Translations under genes and position numbers: made by a program
Notes under the pieces: model-generated
Told to the model about the DNA's origin: nothing
Database searches by the model: none
What the model saw: only the letters and a program-made list of their open reading frames with translations
Shown here: in pieces, positions 25,646-35,356 of the stretch
Layout of the letters: the number at the start of each line of letters is the position of its first letter
Position numbering within the stretch: the stretch's first letter is position 1
From: Salinivirgaceae bacterium
Lineage (GTDB): Bacteria; Bacteroidota; Bacteroidia; Bacteroidales; SZUA-534
Assembly (NCBI GenBank): GCA_016284875.1
Contig: JAEEPS010000001.1
Coordinates: 1-64,000, forward strand
Direction: 5' to 3'
Length of the DNA stretch: 64,000 bases

Positions 25646-27889
25646 TTGAAACGACTGACAATGTTATTTTTAGGCATTCTGCTCACATCAGTGGCCGCAC
25701 AGGCCGACACAGCCATCAACCTTGAAGGAGTTGAGGTTACGGCATCGTTCAAGGTGCGTGCCGATATGCGGACAATGCCGCTTGCATCGTCGTCGTTTTA
25801 TCTGAAAGACATTGAGCGACAGCAGATTAAATCGATTTCCGATTTTGCCGCCACCACACCCAACCTGCACATCCCCGACTATGGTTCGAGCACAACATCA
25901 AGCATTTACATCCGCGGAATGGGCAGCCGAATCGACAATCCGGCCGTGGGAATGTACGTTGACGGCGTGCCGTTTCTGAACAAAAGTTCGTTTGATGAGC
26001 CACTTTGGGATGTTCGCCGGATTGACGTTCTGCGCGGGCCGCAAAGCACACTCTACGGGCGCAACACCATCGGCGGAATCATCAGTGTATCAACACTTTC
26101 GCCATTTGATTACACCGGAACACGCATCAGTCTTGAATCCGGCAACGGCCAGATGTGGCGCGCTTCGGCATCGTCGTATCTGCAACCGACCGACCGCTTC
26201 GGATTGAGCGCAGGGCTGAGCATCGGCCACACGGGTGGATTCTTCAGCAATGAGTTCACCGGCGACCACTGCGACTGGCGCAACAGCGGCAGTGCACGTT
26301 TGCGGCTGATGTGGCACACGGGCGATTGGACTATCGATAACTCATTGAATGTCAACCTAACAAACGAAGGCGGTTATGCCTATGCACAGTTCGACACTGC
26401 TCGACGCACCACACTGCCAATAACTTACAACGATGAGTGCGGCTACCGTCGTCTGCACATCGCCGAAGGACTTGTAGCTCAACGCAATATGAATGCCGTA
26501 ACGATGAAAAACGTGCTCTCGCTGCAATATCTCGACGACGATTTGCGGCTCGACCAGGACTTCACAACGCGCAGCCTTTTCACCCTGCAGCAGACTCAGA
26601 AAGAATACACCGTAAGCGATGAACTTGCGTTTCAGAATACCGATAAATCGCAGACTCTTAATTGGTTGGCAGGTGCAGCGGCATTTTTCAAGCACAATCG
26701 GATGAGTGCGCCCGTGAAGTTCAAAACCGACGGCATTCACGAGTTGATTCTGGACAACGCCAATCACGGACTGCAGACGGTTTTCCCAGACGACAGTCTG
26801 AGTTTCAGCGAGGATGAGTTCACCATCGGCAGCCGCTTCACAACGCCCACCATCGGGCTTGCTGCCTACGGACAAGCCGAATTACGGCTGTCGGATTTTG
26901 TGTTGACGGCAGGTCTGCGGGCTGATTATGAACGTATTGCGTTCGACTACGCCAACAGCGCCGAAGTGCACTACAATTTCTCGTATACAATGCGCGACTA
27001 TCGCCTGTCGCGGACGGCCATCAGCGGCAGCGAGCACCAGACCTTTGTGGAACTGATGCCGAAACTGTCGGTGCAATACGTTGTGGGTGAGCAAAATATC
27101 TATCTGTCGGCGGCACGCGGATTCAAGGCTGGCGGCTACAACTCGCAGATGTTTTCCGACATTCTGCAAAACCAGATGAAAGCCGACCTGATGGGCGCTC
27201 TGGGCGTCCATTTCAGCACGGGGACCGAGGGCTATCCTATTGATAAAGTGATTGATTACAAACCCGAACACGACTGGAATTTCGAGTTAGGGGCTCATTT
27301 CCGCACACCAAACCAGCGGCTCACCGCCGATGTGGCGCTTTTCAGCATCTTCTGCACCGACCAGCAGTTGACCGTTTTTCCGTCAGGCAAGGGCACTGGT
27401 CGTATGATGACCAACGCAGGCCGCTCACGTTCTGTGGGCGCCGAAGCCGCGCTGACAGCAAAACCTTGCAAATCCATAAGGTTGTCAGCCTCTTACGGCT
27501 ACACCAACGCCACTTTCACCGATTACGATAACGGCCTGACCGATTTTTCGGGCAACCATCTGCCTTACGTTCCGCAGCACACCGTTTCGACCACTGCCGA
27601 CTACGAGCGAACCATCAGTAATCGTTTTATAAACAGCGTTTTAGCACAACTGCGCTACACTGGCGCAGGACGCATCTATTGGGACGAAGCCAACAGAGTC
27701 TGGCAAGACTACTATTCGCAATTGGGTGCGTCGGTTGGCGCAAGCGGCAATGTCTGGAATCTGCAACTTTGGGCAAAAAATATTACCAATCAAGATTTTG
27801 CAAACTTTCATTTCACGTCGGTTGGCCGGACATTCCTTTCGAAAGGGAAGCCGCGGCAAATCGGCCTAACATTGAATCTTTTTTTATAA
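25646..27889 (+). CDS. TonB-dependent receptor, no carboxypeptidase-like domain
   Basis: 747-residue outer-membrane receptor. Start TTG at 25646 gives MKRLTMLFLGILLTSVAAQA, a good signal peptide; ATG at 25661 is the alternative. The mature protein goes almost directly into the plug: LEGVEVTASF, then IKSISDFAATTPNLHIPD, SIYIRGMGSRIDNPAVGMYV, VRRIDVLRGPQSTLYGRNTI. The barrel has LSAARGFKAGGYNSQ and ends ...GLTLNLFL. The plug resembles iron-siderophore/heme and vitamin receptors rather than SusC types. A calycin-like lipoprotein gene follows after 20 bases, probably its surface partner. The ligand cannot be told from sequence. Confidence 0.92.
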   Translation: MKRLTMLFLGILLTSVAAQADTAINLEGVEVTASFKVRADMRTMPLASSSFYLKDIERQQIKSISDFAATTPNLHIPDYGSSTTSSIYIRGMGSRIDNPAVGMYVDGVPFLNKSSFDEPLWDVRRIDVLRGPQSTLYGRNTIGGIISVSTLSPFDYTGTRISLESGNGQMWRASASSYLQPTDRFGLSAGLSIGHTGGFFSNEFTGDHCDWRNSGSARLRLMWHTGDWTIDNSLNVNLTNEGGYAYAQFDTARRTTLPITYNDECGYRRLHIAEGLVAQRNMNAVTMKNVLSLQYLDDDLRLDQDFTTRSLFTLQQTQKEYTVSDELAFQNTDKSQTLNWLAGAAAFFKHNRMSAPVKFKTDGIHELILDNANHGLQTVFPDDSLSFSEDEFTIGSRFTTPTIGLAAYGQAELRLSDFVLTAGLRADYERIAFDYANSAEVHYNFSYTMRDYRLSRTAISGSEHQTFVELMPKLSVQYVVGEQNIYLSAARGFKAGGYNSQMFSDILQNQMKADLMGALGVHFSTGTEGYPIDKVIDYKPEHDWNFELGAHFRTPNQRLTADVALFSIFCTDQQLTVFPSGKGTGRMMTNAGRSRSVGAEAALTAKPCKSIRLSASYGYTNATFTDYDNGLTDFSGNHLPYVPQHTVSTTADYERTISNRFINSVLAQLRYTGAGRIYWDEANRVWQDYYSQLGASVGASGNVWNLQLWAKNITNQDFANFHFTSVGRTFLSKGKPRQIGLTLNLFL

Positions 27890-27909
27890 ACAATTAAATA
27901 TCAGTTAAA

Positions 27910-28365
27910 ATGAAACATTTTTTTAGTTTTTTGATTTGCGCCGCAATGCTCTCATTTGTGGCTTGTGACAAGAGTGACGACAAAGATGTCAACCCCACAC
28001 CTGAAGCAGCATCGGCTTTAGGAACAGTTACAGTGACGCAGGCCGACGGCAGCGAGTTCAGCAAAGACAGCGTGAGCGTAAGCCTGACATACGCCGAAGA
28101 CAGCATGACCATCACTATGTTCAAGGTGAAATTTGCCGAACGTATGCCACTCGAACTCGACATGACCATCGGCGGTGTGCAGTACAGCAACAACGACGGC
28201 GACATCAAACTGTGGGGCAACAACATTGTTCCGCAAGCAATGGGCGGCGCGTTCCCGAAGTACACCATCACCAATCTTGAAGGAAAAGTCAGCGACGGGG
28301 AAGTCTCATTCACAATGATGTGCGGCGAATATCCCACACGATTCAAAGGTGCGCTGATGAAGTAA
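27910..28365 (+). CDS. Calycin-like beta-barrel lipoprotein
   Basis: 151 residues with lipoprotein signal (FSFLICAAMLSFVACDKS; acylated Cys about residue 19), a short acidic linker and one calycin-like beta-barrel domain (LGTVTVTQADGSEFSKDSVS, ITMFKVKFAERMPLELDMTI, then KYTITNLEGKVSDGEVSFTM near the end). Such barrels bind small hydrophobic ligands or heme-like compounds in related proteins. It is 20 bases downstream of a TonB receptor on the same strand, so it likely hands ligand to that receptor. The bidirectional terminator at 28428-28463 ends the unit. Confidence 0.75.
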   Translation: MKHFFSFLICAAMLSFVACDKSDDKDVNPTPEAASALGTVTVTQADGSEFSKDSVSVSLTYAEDSMTITMFKVKFAERMPLELDMTIGGVQYSNNDGDIKLWGNNIVPQAMGGAFPKYTITNLEGKVSDGEVSFTMMCGEYPTRFKGALMK

Positions 28366-28427
28366 TTGACTATAACTCTTTCCTTTTAAAAGGTATTTAA
28401 ACAGAGTTTAGTCTGGTTTGAAAACAA

Positions 28428-28463
28428 AAAACGCAAGGGCGGAAATCTCCACTCTTGCGTTTT
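28428..28463. terminator. Bidirectional terminator between convergent genes
   Basis: Perfect 10-bp inverted repeat AAAACGCAAG (28428-28437) and CTTGCGTTTT (28454-28463) with A and T tracts on its two sides, so it can stop transcription from both the calycin-like gene and the 28483-29640 gene. Confidence 0.88.
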
Positions 28464-28482
28464 GCATTTCAGCCTCAATGTT

Positions 28483-29640
28483 TTACAATTTGGCTTTATA
28501 CATATGGCACTCGCCATCGCCATCCAAATCTAATATACAGAAATACAAAGTGTTAGTTCTTTTGCTATAAGTTATGCCTCCATAAAGATGCTTGTTGCCG
28601 CCGAGTTTGTATCTGGCAATCAGGTTCCCGTCCCAATCGAACCTGAAAACCTCAGCGTTTGCGTCGCATGTTTCCGTCATTTTGTTGCTGAAAATATCAC
28701 TTTCTTCTTCTTTATATTTGTGTGTACGCTCGTTCAATACAAAAATGCTCTCGTCATCGCCGCCTGGAGAACGGTAATAGAAATTTCTTCCATAACTTTC
28801 ATTCCACCACACGCGACTCATACCATGAATAACATCATATTTGCCGTCGTCAGGTTCCGGGCCGTTTATTCTTTTTATCAGATTCAAATCCAAATTAAAC
28901 ACCTTTACGTATGGACGGTATGCGTTGAAGCAAAGCACGCGGTTTTTCTTTTTGTTAATCGAAAAATATTCACGGGAAATGTCTGACATCTTGCATTTTA
29001 CACCTATATAGTCAGTTTCGTTGTACTCCGGAACGCATCGTCCGCTTTTGCTGAACCAATAGAACTCGGGCAGTTTCGTGTACGACTCGCAACCTTCAAT
29101 AACGCCGTCGTAATAGTAATCGTTGTTTGCCAGAATTAAAGTGTCGTCCAATGAACACCATCCCGACGAAAAGTTGTTGCGTTCTGTTCTGATAATGTTT
29201 GGCTTGTAGTCGTTGCCATGCATAATGGCGGAATCGAGATTTATAGACACAAATTTACCACTCGGGCACATTATATCTAAATGATTAAAAGAAAAACTCG
29301 TGTATGAATAGAGCAACTCGCGTGGGCCTCGGCCGTTGGTGAAATAATCGGCAATTATTTCGCCGTTGTTCAGATTGACCAGCGTCACCATCTTTTTCAT
29401 TGGGAATGGGTTTTGGAACTTATTCACAATCAGAATGGTGTCTTGATAAATATACAAACTGTTACGCCCCATTGTGTAGTTCTCGGGCAAGTCGATTTTC
29501 TCCAACTGGAGCGTCTGCACGGGCGGCAGTTTTTCCTCCTGAAGGGTTACAATCTCGTACTCTCCGGTTGATTTTCCGGAATTACAGGCCGCCACAACTG
29601 ACAGCATCAGCATTGCTGTGGCTAAATGTTTTGTTCGCAT
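28483..29640 (-). CDS. BF3164-like six-bladed propeller lipoprotein
   Basis: 385 residues with lipoprotein signal (LATAMLMLSVVAACNSG). It carries the hallmark NGRGPRELL (G.GP.E/F) about residue 102 and repeated strand blocks typical of BF3164-like/TolB-like six-bladed beta-propellers. The last blade has KHLYGGITYSKRTNTLYFCI. A second member of the family is at 57861-58880 with the matching QGRGPNEFL. Surface-exposed lipoproteins of this kind are abundant in gut Bacteroidales and uncharacterised. A TATTTTTG box lies 60 bases upstream, with an ATTG 20 bases before it. Confidence 0.75.
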   Translation of the reverse strand: MRTKHLATAMLMLSVVAACNSGKSTGEYEIVTLQEEKLPPVQTLQLEKIDLPENYTMGRNSLYIYQDTILIVNKFQNPFPMKKMVTLVNLNNGEIIADYFTNGRGPRELLYSYTSFSFNHLDIMCPSGKFVSINLDSAIMHGNDYKPNIIRTERNNFSSGWCSLDDTLILANNDYYYDGVIEGCESYTKLPEFYWFSKSGRCVPEYNETDYIGVKCKMSDISREYFSINKKKNRVLCFNAYRPYVKVFNLDLNLIKRINGPEPDDGKYDVIHGMSRVWWNESYGRNFYYRSPGGDDESIFVLNERTHKYKEEESDIFSNKMTETCDANAEVFRFDWDGNLIARYKLGGNKHLYGGITYSKRTNTLYFCILDLDGDGECHMYKAKL

Positions 29641-29699
29641 AATTTGTTAGTTTGTAGTTATTTAAATGTGTTTATCGGCACTAGTTGCATACTGCGAAA

Positions 29700-29707
29700 C
29701 AAAAATA
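29700..29707 (-). promoter_or_regulatory. Putative promoter of the 28483-29640 lipoprotein
   Basis: Minus strand TATTTTTG (-7) with ATTG at 29728-29731 (a -33-like box) at a spacing of 20 bases, close to the Bacteroidetes layout. Confidence 0.55.
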
Positions 29708-29796
29708 GGAAACAATTTTTACTAAAGCAATAGTCATGTGCTTGGAAAATGTAAATTTCTGATATTAAACACCAACAAATCCAAATCGCAGTTGGG

Positions 29797-30744
29797 CTAA
29801 TCCTTCTGCAACCTTTTCTTGGAAAAAGCCATCAACAAAGCGCCAACTATGGCTGGCAGAGCCACGTTTATAAGCCATAAGGCAAGCGTTGCAGCAACAA
29901 TCTGTGTTGGACTACCGCCCAGCGGTGTCACAAACAACAGTGCCATTGAACCGCGAACTCCCCATTCGGCAAGCGCAAATGTGGGAATGACAGAGACAAA
30001 ACAATACATCAATGCTATGGAGCGAAAGGCATCGATAGTTTCAAGATTGATTTCCGATGATTGAAGTATCAGTTGAAATTGAATGATGAAAACAACTGTG
30101 CGACAAAGCGATAAGAAAAGCACAACAGCAAGTTGCCATTTGGTGTGCTGCCCTGCCGCACGGACAAACTTTTCGAGCCATTGCCAATGGCTGAAACGGA
30201 AACGAGAGGCTAATGAGCCCATAAAGAAATAGGCAACGCAAACAACGGCAGCCAAAACAATTAGAACGGCGGCTGTGGCGACGGCATGGCAACCAAACCA
30301 CTCAAGAAAATCGGGCAGCACCGGCTTCATGCAGAAAGCCACCACGCCCAGCAAGGCGATTGATAGCATCTGCGCCCAGCCACCCACAAACGCCGACATG
30401 GCTCCTGCCGTGCGGTTTTCGGGTTTGAGCCACGCTATGCGACCGGCAAAATCACCCACCCGGTTGGGGGTGAGCATGGAAACAGCCAATCCTGCCAAAA
30501 CCGACCTGAACGACTCTTTCACGGTTAGCGTTTGTAAATCAGAGGTCAGAACCTGCCATTTGCGGGTTTCGAGCAGCCAGTTGAGAGGCATGAGCAACAC
30601 TGCGGCCAGCAATGGCGCAACAGTCGGGCTGAATGAGGCAAAAGGCTCGCCATCGGCTAGTTGCGCATACACCTTCCAGCCGATAAACGCCAGCGAAGCA
30701 ACCGCTACAGCAATTTTCAAAACCGATGCCCATTTATTGTTCAT
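29797..30744 (-). CDS. Flippase-like (lysylphosphatidylglycerol synthase TM) membrane protein
   Basis: 315 residues, about eight hydrophobic segments. It has the family signature near residue 90 (GLAVSMLTPNRVGDFAGRIA) and a second conserved part in FALAEWGVRGSMALLF. The family (LPG_synthase_TM, UPF0104) includes the flippase half of MprF and glycolipid flippase-like proteins; stand-alone members are common. Lipid substrate unknown. It follows the dihydrouridine synthase gene by 45 bases on the same strand and ends with a basic tail KKRLQKD. Confidence 0.8.
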   Translation of the reverse strand: MNNKWASVLKIAVAVASLAFIGWKVYAQLADGEPFASFSPTVAPLLAAVLLMPLNWLLETRKWQVLTSDLQTLTVKESFRSVLAGLAVSMLTPNRVGDFAGRIAWLKPENRTAGAMSAFVGGWAQMLSIALLGVVAFCMKPVLPDFLEWFGCHAVATAAVLIVLAAVVCVAYFFMGSLASRFRFSHWQWLEKFVRAAGQHTKWQLAVVLFLSLCRTVVFIIQFQLILQSSEINLETIDAFRSIALMYCFVSVIPTFALAEWGVRGSMALLFVTPLGGSPTQIVAATLALWLINVALPAIVGALLMAFSKKRLQKD

Positions 30745-30789
30745 TTAACGATTCAAATAACTCTATTGAACACGCTCTTTTTTATGTTG

Positions 30790-31731
30790 TTATGCCACAA
30801 TCTCCCACCCTAGCACAATGTCCTGAACCTTGTCAGTATATTCCTCAACCGAACGGCATTTTTTCACCGTTTTGAAGGCTCGATGCGCGTCGGCAAACAT
30901 CTGCGACCAATACTCCCAGTAGGTTGTCATTTTTTGCAGGAAATGCCCCGCGCCCTGAAGGCGGTCGAGTTGCTTCTCGGCAATCGTGCCCACAAAACCC
31001 ATCAGTTGGTTGCGCTTGACGAAAATGTTGGTTTCCACGCCCTTTATCTGACTGGCCAAGAACGAATTAGATAGCAGTCCGCGACCAATCATCAACTGGC
31101 TGATGGCAGGATTATCAGCCATCATCTTCTGTGCCTGCTCGGCAGTAACAATATCGCCATTGTAGGCCACCGGATGCGCCGATTTGGCAATAATCGCTGG
31201 CACAACGCTTTTGTCGGCCTCACCGCCATACATCTGCTTTGCAATGCGCGGATGGACGATTATCTCCTTAATCTTGTGGCGGTTAAGCACATCAATCACT
31301 GGCCACACCTCATCGGCCGACAGGTAGCCCAACCGCATTTTCACCGAAAGGGCAACATCGCTCTGCGCCTCATACTCAGTGAGAACCTGGTCGATGATGG
31401 CGGGATAAGGCAGCAACCCGGCTCCCAACTGCCGCTTTGCAACCATCGGAAACGGGCAACCCAGATTCCAGTTCAACTCGGCGTAGCCCATTGCCGCCAC
31501 GGACTCGGCAACTTGCAGAATATCAGCCGATGTGTTTGCCATCACCTGCGGCACCACGGTCATTCCGGCGTTCTGGTCGGGAGCAATATCGGCAAGGCTT
31601 TTCGGCTTAATCTGCCCGCCTTCAATCTTGATGTAAGGCGCATAATAAGCGTCAACCCCGCCAATATGGCTGAGAGCCGTTCGGTAGATGCGGTCGGAAA
31701 AGCCCTGCATGGGGGCCAAAGAGATTCTCAT
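30790..31731 (-). CDS. tRNA-dihydrouridine synthase
   Basis: FMN/NADPH-dependent reduction of uridine to dihydrouridine in tRNA. 313 residues with the TIM-barrel start MRISLAPMQGFSDRIYRTAL, the catalytic Cys in NWNLGCPFPMVAKRQLGAGL, the KMRLGY strand, the HPR block (IIVHPRIAKQMYGGEADKS), then VAYNGDIVTAEQAQKM and LMIGRGLLSN for FMN phosphate binding. Which tRNA position it modifies cannot be decided here. A TAAGTTTG box lies 19 bases upstream. It probably shares a message with the flippase-like gene. Confidence 0.92.
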   Translation of the reverse strand: MRISLAPMQGFSDRIYRTALSHIGGVDAYYAPYIKIEGGQIKPKSLADIAPDQNAGMTVVPQVMANTSADILQVAESVAAMGYAELNWNLGCPFPMVAKRQLGAGLLPYPAIIDQVLTEYEAQSDVALSVKMRLGYLSADEVWPVIDVLNRHKIKEIIVHPRIAKQMYGGEADKSVVPAIIAKSAHPVAYNGDIVTAEQAQKMMADNPAISQLMIGRGLLSNSFLASQIKGVETNIFVKRNQLMGFVGTIAEKQLDRLQGAGHFLQKMTTYWEYWSQMFADAHRAFKTVKKCRSVEEYTDKVQDIVLGWEIVA

Positions 31732-31749
31732 TTTGCCTGATATTTAATG

Positions 31750-31757
31750 CAAACTTA
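31750..31757 (-). promoter_or_regulatory. Putative -7 box of the dus gene
   Basis: TAAGTTTG on the minus strand (TAnnTTTG), 19 bases before the start at 31731. Confidence 0.45.
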
Positions 31758-31861
31758 AAATAAAAACCAACTCAAAAATCTTGTGCATCCGATTGCGATT
31801 TAATTTAGGCTTGCACAAATTTTTTTTGTTTATTTACGCTGTCAAATTTGACTTATAATAT

Positions 31862-34800
31862 ATGAGTGAATCCATTTTGAAGGCTCTGATGCAACTTTTT
31901 GCCATCATTGCCACAGCAAACAAAGATGGCGTGAACGAGAAATCACGCTCCATTGTTGAATCATATTTGAAACTGATGCTGGCATCGGAGCAGGTGAATG
32001 AGTATCTGGCTCTGTTCGACCGCTATCTTGAGGAGCGCGGCGGCGGCGTCAAGAAAGACGACACCCAGCAGTCGCGCAAGCGCACATCGCTCAACTCAGT
32101 GAAGGTGCTGCGCATCTGCGAGCAGATCAACGGCGAACTGAAGCAGGACCAGAAGTTGCTGGTGCTGTTACAGTTGCTTGAGTTCATCTGCTTCGACGCA
32201 AACATAACCGAGCAGGAACTCGACTTTGTGAAGACCGTATCTGACATCTTCAATATTCCTGAAGATGAATACTTTAACAGTTACGCCTTCACTCTTAACC
32301 CAAAAATCGACGACATTCCGCACAAGGAGAACATTCTCATTCTCGACAAGAACAACGAATCGCCGAACGCCGAGGTTAAACACTTGCGTTTCAAGGATTT
32401 GGAAGGCCGCGTGATGATTCTGTTCCTGCCGTCGATCAATGCCTACGCGTTCCGCTATGTGGGCGAGACCGACCTCTACCTAAACGGCCACAGCATCATG
32501 CTCAATCGCACCTACATGCTGCCCAAAGGCTCGGCCATCCGCAGCCCGCGCATCGGCTCAATCTACTACAGCGACATTGTTTCGAAGTTCATCAATGCAA
32601 TGAACGCTGAGAAGGTGGTGTTCACTGCCAAGGACGTGGAGTTCCGATTCAAAGGCAGCAAGAACGGTCTGCACAACTTCAACTTCTGCGAACAGGGCGG
32701 CGAACTCATCGGCATTATGGGCGGCAGCGGTGTTGGAAAATCGACATTGCTCAACGTGCTCAACGGCAATCTGCAACCGCAGAGCGGCGAGATTCTCATC
32801 AACGGCTACAACATCTACACCGAAAAGGAGAAACTGAACGGCGTTATCGGTTTTGTGCCGCAAGACGACCTTTTAATTGAGGAACTTACTGTATATCAGA
32901 ACCTTTACTATAGTGCAAAACTCTGCTTCAGCGAATACACCGAGGAGCAGATTAACGAGGCTGTGAACAAGGTTTTGGAAGACCTTGATCTGAAAGCCAC
33001 CGCCGACCTGGTGGTGGGCAACCCGCTGAACAAAACCATCAGTGGAGGTCAGCGCAAGCGTCTGAACATCGCTCTGGAACTTATCCGCGAGCCGCTTGTG
33101 ATGTTTGTCGACGAGCCTACTTCGGGACTTTCGTCGATGGACTCGGAAATGGTGATGGACCTTTTGAAGGAGCAGACGCTGAAAGGTAAATTGGTGATTG
33201 TCAACATTCACCAGCCGTCGTCGGTCATCTTCAAGATGTTCGACAAACTGCTGATTATGGACAAGGGCGGCTACCTGGTTTACTACGGCAACCCGGTTGA
33301 CTCGGTGGTTTACTTCAAGACCATGAGCAACCACGTAAATGCCACAGAAAGTGAGTGTTATCACTGCGGTAACATCAATCCGGAGCAGGTGCTGCAGATT
33401 CTGGAGTCGAAAGTGGTTGATGAGTACGGCCGCACCACCCACAAGCGCAAGACAACACCTGAGGAGTGGGCAAAAATGTATGAGGAGCACTCAAAATCGA
33501 AGATAAAATTCGACACCGAAAAGCAGGACCTTCCAAAGAACAACTTCAGCATTCCGGGAATGTTCAAGCAGTTCCGCATCTTCTGCGAGCGCAATATTCT
33601 GTCGAAACTGGCCAACCGCCAGTATATGCTCATCAACTTCCTTGAGGCACCGGTGCTGGCGCTCATTCTGGCCTACTTCACCAAGTACATCGCTGGCGAG
33701 GGCGGCAACCCGAACATCTTTGTGTTCAGCGGCAACGAGAACCTGCCCATCTACCTGTTTATGGGCGTTGTGGTTTCAATCTTCATCGGCTTGACCGTGA
33801 GCGCCGAAGAGATTATCCGCGACCGGCAACTTTTGAAGCGCGAATCGTTCCTGAACTTGAGCCACGTCAGCTATCTGAACAGCAAAATAGCCGTTCTGTT
33901 TGTGATTTCGGCCATTCAGACGCTCTCGTTCGTGCTCATCGGCAACACAATAATGGAAATTCACGGTATGACGCTGGCCCACTGGCTGATACTGTTCACC
34001 GCTTCGTGCGTGTCGAATATGATTGGTCTGAACATCTCGGCCGCGCTCGACTCGGTTGTCACCATCTACATTCTGATTCCGTTCCTGATTGTGCCACAGT
34101 TGCTTTTCAGCGGCACAATGGTGAAGTTCGACAAACTGAACAAGGCCATTAGTTCGTACGAGGTGGTGCCGGTGATTGGCGACCTGATGCCGTCGCGCTG
34201 GGCCTACGAGGCAATGGCCGTGAAGCAGTATCGCGACAACGAGTATATGAAGAACTTCTTCCTGATTGAGCAGAAGAAGAGCGAGGCAGCCTACATCGGT
34301 TCATACCTTGTGCCGGCACTCAACAACAAGATTTCAAAACTGGCTGCAGCCGACGAGGAAACACGCAACCAGATTATCGGTCTGCTGCACACTGAGGTGT
34401 CGAAAATCAACGACCGCACGCCAAAACAGCAGTTTGAGAACATCGACCTGCTCACGCCCGAGAAATACAACGACGAGGTACAGGAAGAACTGAACGATTT
34501 TCTTGACAAGACTGCCAAACTCTACCAGCAGAAGCAGAACAAGGCCATCTCGGTTCTTGACCGCGAAATAAGCAACCTGGCCGAAGAGTTGGGCGGCAAC
34601 AAGGCGCTTGTTGAACTGAAGAAGAACTACACCAACGAGGCACTGACTAATTTTGTGCTGAACCGCGTTGATATTGAGAAGATTCACGATATGGGCGACC
34701 ATTTCATTCAGGTTTCCGACCCAATCTACAAGGAGCCTGAGTGCCACTACGGCCGCTCACATTTCTACGCTCCGTTCAAATGGATTGGCAACTGGCAGAT

Positions 34801-34915
34801 TGACACCTTCTGGTTCAACATTCTCTTTATGTGGCTGATGGCCGGTGCGCTCTACGTGCTGCTCGTTTGCGACGGTCTGCGCTGGCTGATTACCAAACTG
34901 TCGAAAAGGCGTTAA
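31862..34915 (+). CDS. ABC-2 type transporter with TerB-like N-terminus
   Basis: 1017-residue ABC protein of the White/ABCG layout (ATPase before membrane domain). Residues 1-140 are helical and TerB-like (IIATANKDGVNEKSRSIVES, LEFICFDANITEQELDFVKT). Residues 155-235 form a beta-rich segment that could be FHA-like. ATPase: Walker A GIMGGSGVGKSTLLNVLNG (about 285), signature SGGQRKRLNIALEL (about 393), Walker B VMFVDEPTSGLSSMDS. The first membrane segments lie at about 595-770, a large extracytoplasmic charged region at about 790-950 and a last helix at about 985-1010. Substrate unknown. It is monocistronic, with a terminator-like hairpin after it. Confidence 0.88.
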   Translation: MSESILKALMQLFAIIATANKDGVNEKSRSIVESYLKLMLASEQVNEYLALFDRYLEERGGGVKKDDTQQSRKRTSLNSVKVLRICEQINGELKQDQKLLVLLQLLEFICFDANITEQELDFVKTVSDIFNIPEDEYFNSYAFTLNPKIDDIPHKENILILDKNNESPNAEVKHLRFKDLEGRVMILFLPSINAYAFRYVGETDLYLNGHSIMLNRTYMLPKGSAIRSPRIGSIYYSDIVSKFINAMNAEKVVFTAKDVEFRFKGSKNGLHNFNFCEQGGELIGIMGGSGVGKSTLLNVLNGNLQPQSGEILINGYNIYTEKEKLNGVIGFVPQDDLLIEELTVYQNLYYSAKLCFSEYTEEQINEAVNKVLEDLDLKATADLVVGNPLNKTISGGQRKRLNIALELIREPLVMFVDEPTSGLSSMDSEMVMDLLKEQTLKGKLVIVNIHQPSSVIFKMFDKLLIMDKGGYLVYYGNPVDSVVYFKTMSNHVNATESECYHCGNINPEQVLQILESKVVDEYGRTTHKRKTTPEEWAKMYEEHSKSKIKFDTEKQDLPKNNFSIPGMFKQFRIFCERNILSKLANRQYMLINFLEAPVLALILAYFTKYIAGEGGNPNIFVFSGNENLPIYLFMGVVVSIFIGLTVSAEEIIRDRQLLKRESFLNLSHVSYLNSKIAVLFVISAIQTLSFVLIGNTIMEIHGMTLAHWLILFTASCVSNMIGLNISAALDSVVTIYILIPFLIVPQLLFSGTMVKFDKLNKAISSYEVVPVIGDLMPSRWAYEAMAVKQYRDNEYMKNFFLIEQKKSEAAYIGSYLVPALNNKISKLAAADEETRNQIIGLLHTEVSKINDRTPKQQFENIDLLTPEKYNDEVQEELNDFLDKTAKLYQQKQNKAISVLDREISNLAEELGGNKALVELKKNYTNEALTNFVLNRVDIEKIHDMGDHFIQVSDPIYKEPECHYGRSHFYAPFKWIGNWQIDTFWFNILFMWLMAGALYVLLVCDGLRWLITKLSKRR

Positions 34916-34973
34916 AGGCACTTTGTAAAACGAAAAATGCTGCGCTGATTGAGGCGCAAAGCAGTATATAATA

Positions 34974-35006
34974 AATAGCCCAAGGCATAAGTTGCTTTGG
35001 GCTATT
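34974..35006 (+). terminator. Hairpin terminator of the ABC gene
   Basis: 10-bp stem AATAGCCCAA/TTGGGCTATT followed by ATTTTG. The U tract is short, so termination may be partial. Confidence 0.7.
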
Positions 35007-35053
35007 ATTTTGATTACATCCAAGCAATGCATGCAACTAATTGTCAGGTTTAT

Positions 35054-35249
35054 CGCTTACGCGAAAAATTGTAAGAAAATTGGATGATAAAATTTATAGA
35101 AAATTGATTTTACGCTGTTTATCTCTAGCCAAGTAAACCTATACTTTAATCAAACGATTGTTTTCGGATTGTTTTGGATTAGTCTGGTTAGAAACTGATT
35201 TTGAACAATTTTCATATAAATTTTCTAATGATTTCTGCCCGTCAGGGCA
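35054..35249. repeat. Dispersed intergenic repeat, copy 1
   Basis: One end is CGCTTACGCG followed by an AT-rich GAAAAATTGTAAGAAAATTG stretch; the other end is an AT-rich part (35196-35239) closing in GCCCGTCAGGGC. Both ends match, inverted, the segment at 55210-55323. This copy has about 80 extra bases in the middle. Both tips are short inverted repeats able to form hairpins. It sits between two terminators and codes for nothing apparent. Confidence 0.75.
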
Positions 35250-35252
35250 AGC

Positions 35253-35286
35253 AAAAAAAATAGGGGTGGAAGTTTATCCACCCCTA
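35253..35286 (-). terminator. Rho-independent terminator of the giant repeat-protein gene
   Basis: Minus strand: 9-bp stem TAGGGGTGG/CCACCCCTA, 8-base loop, then eight T. It lies 71 bases past the stop at 35357. Confidence 0.92.
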
Positions 35287-35356
35287 AATTTTTATCTGGT
35301 TTCGGTTGCTGAACCGGCCAATCGATTGACCGATTCAACAATTATCCGATTCACCA

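Noticed and set aside
25470..25725. Open frames on both strands upstream of the second TonB receptor
   Set aside because: They overlap its start and promoter box and have no recognisable motif.
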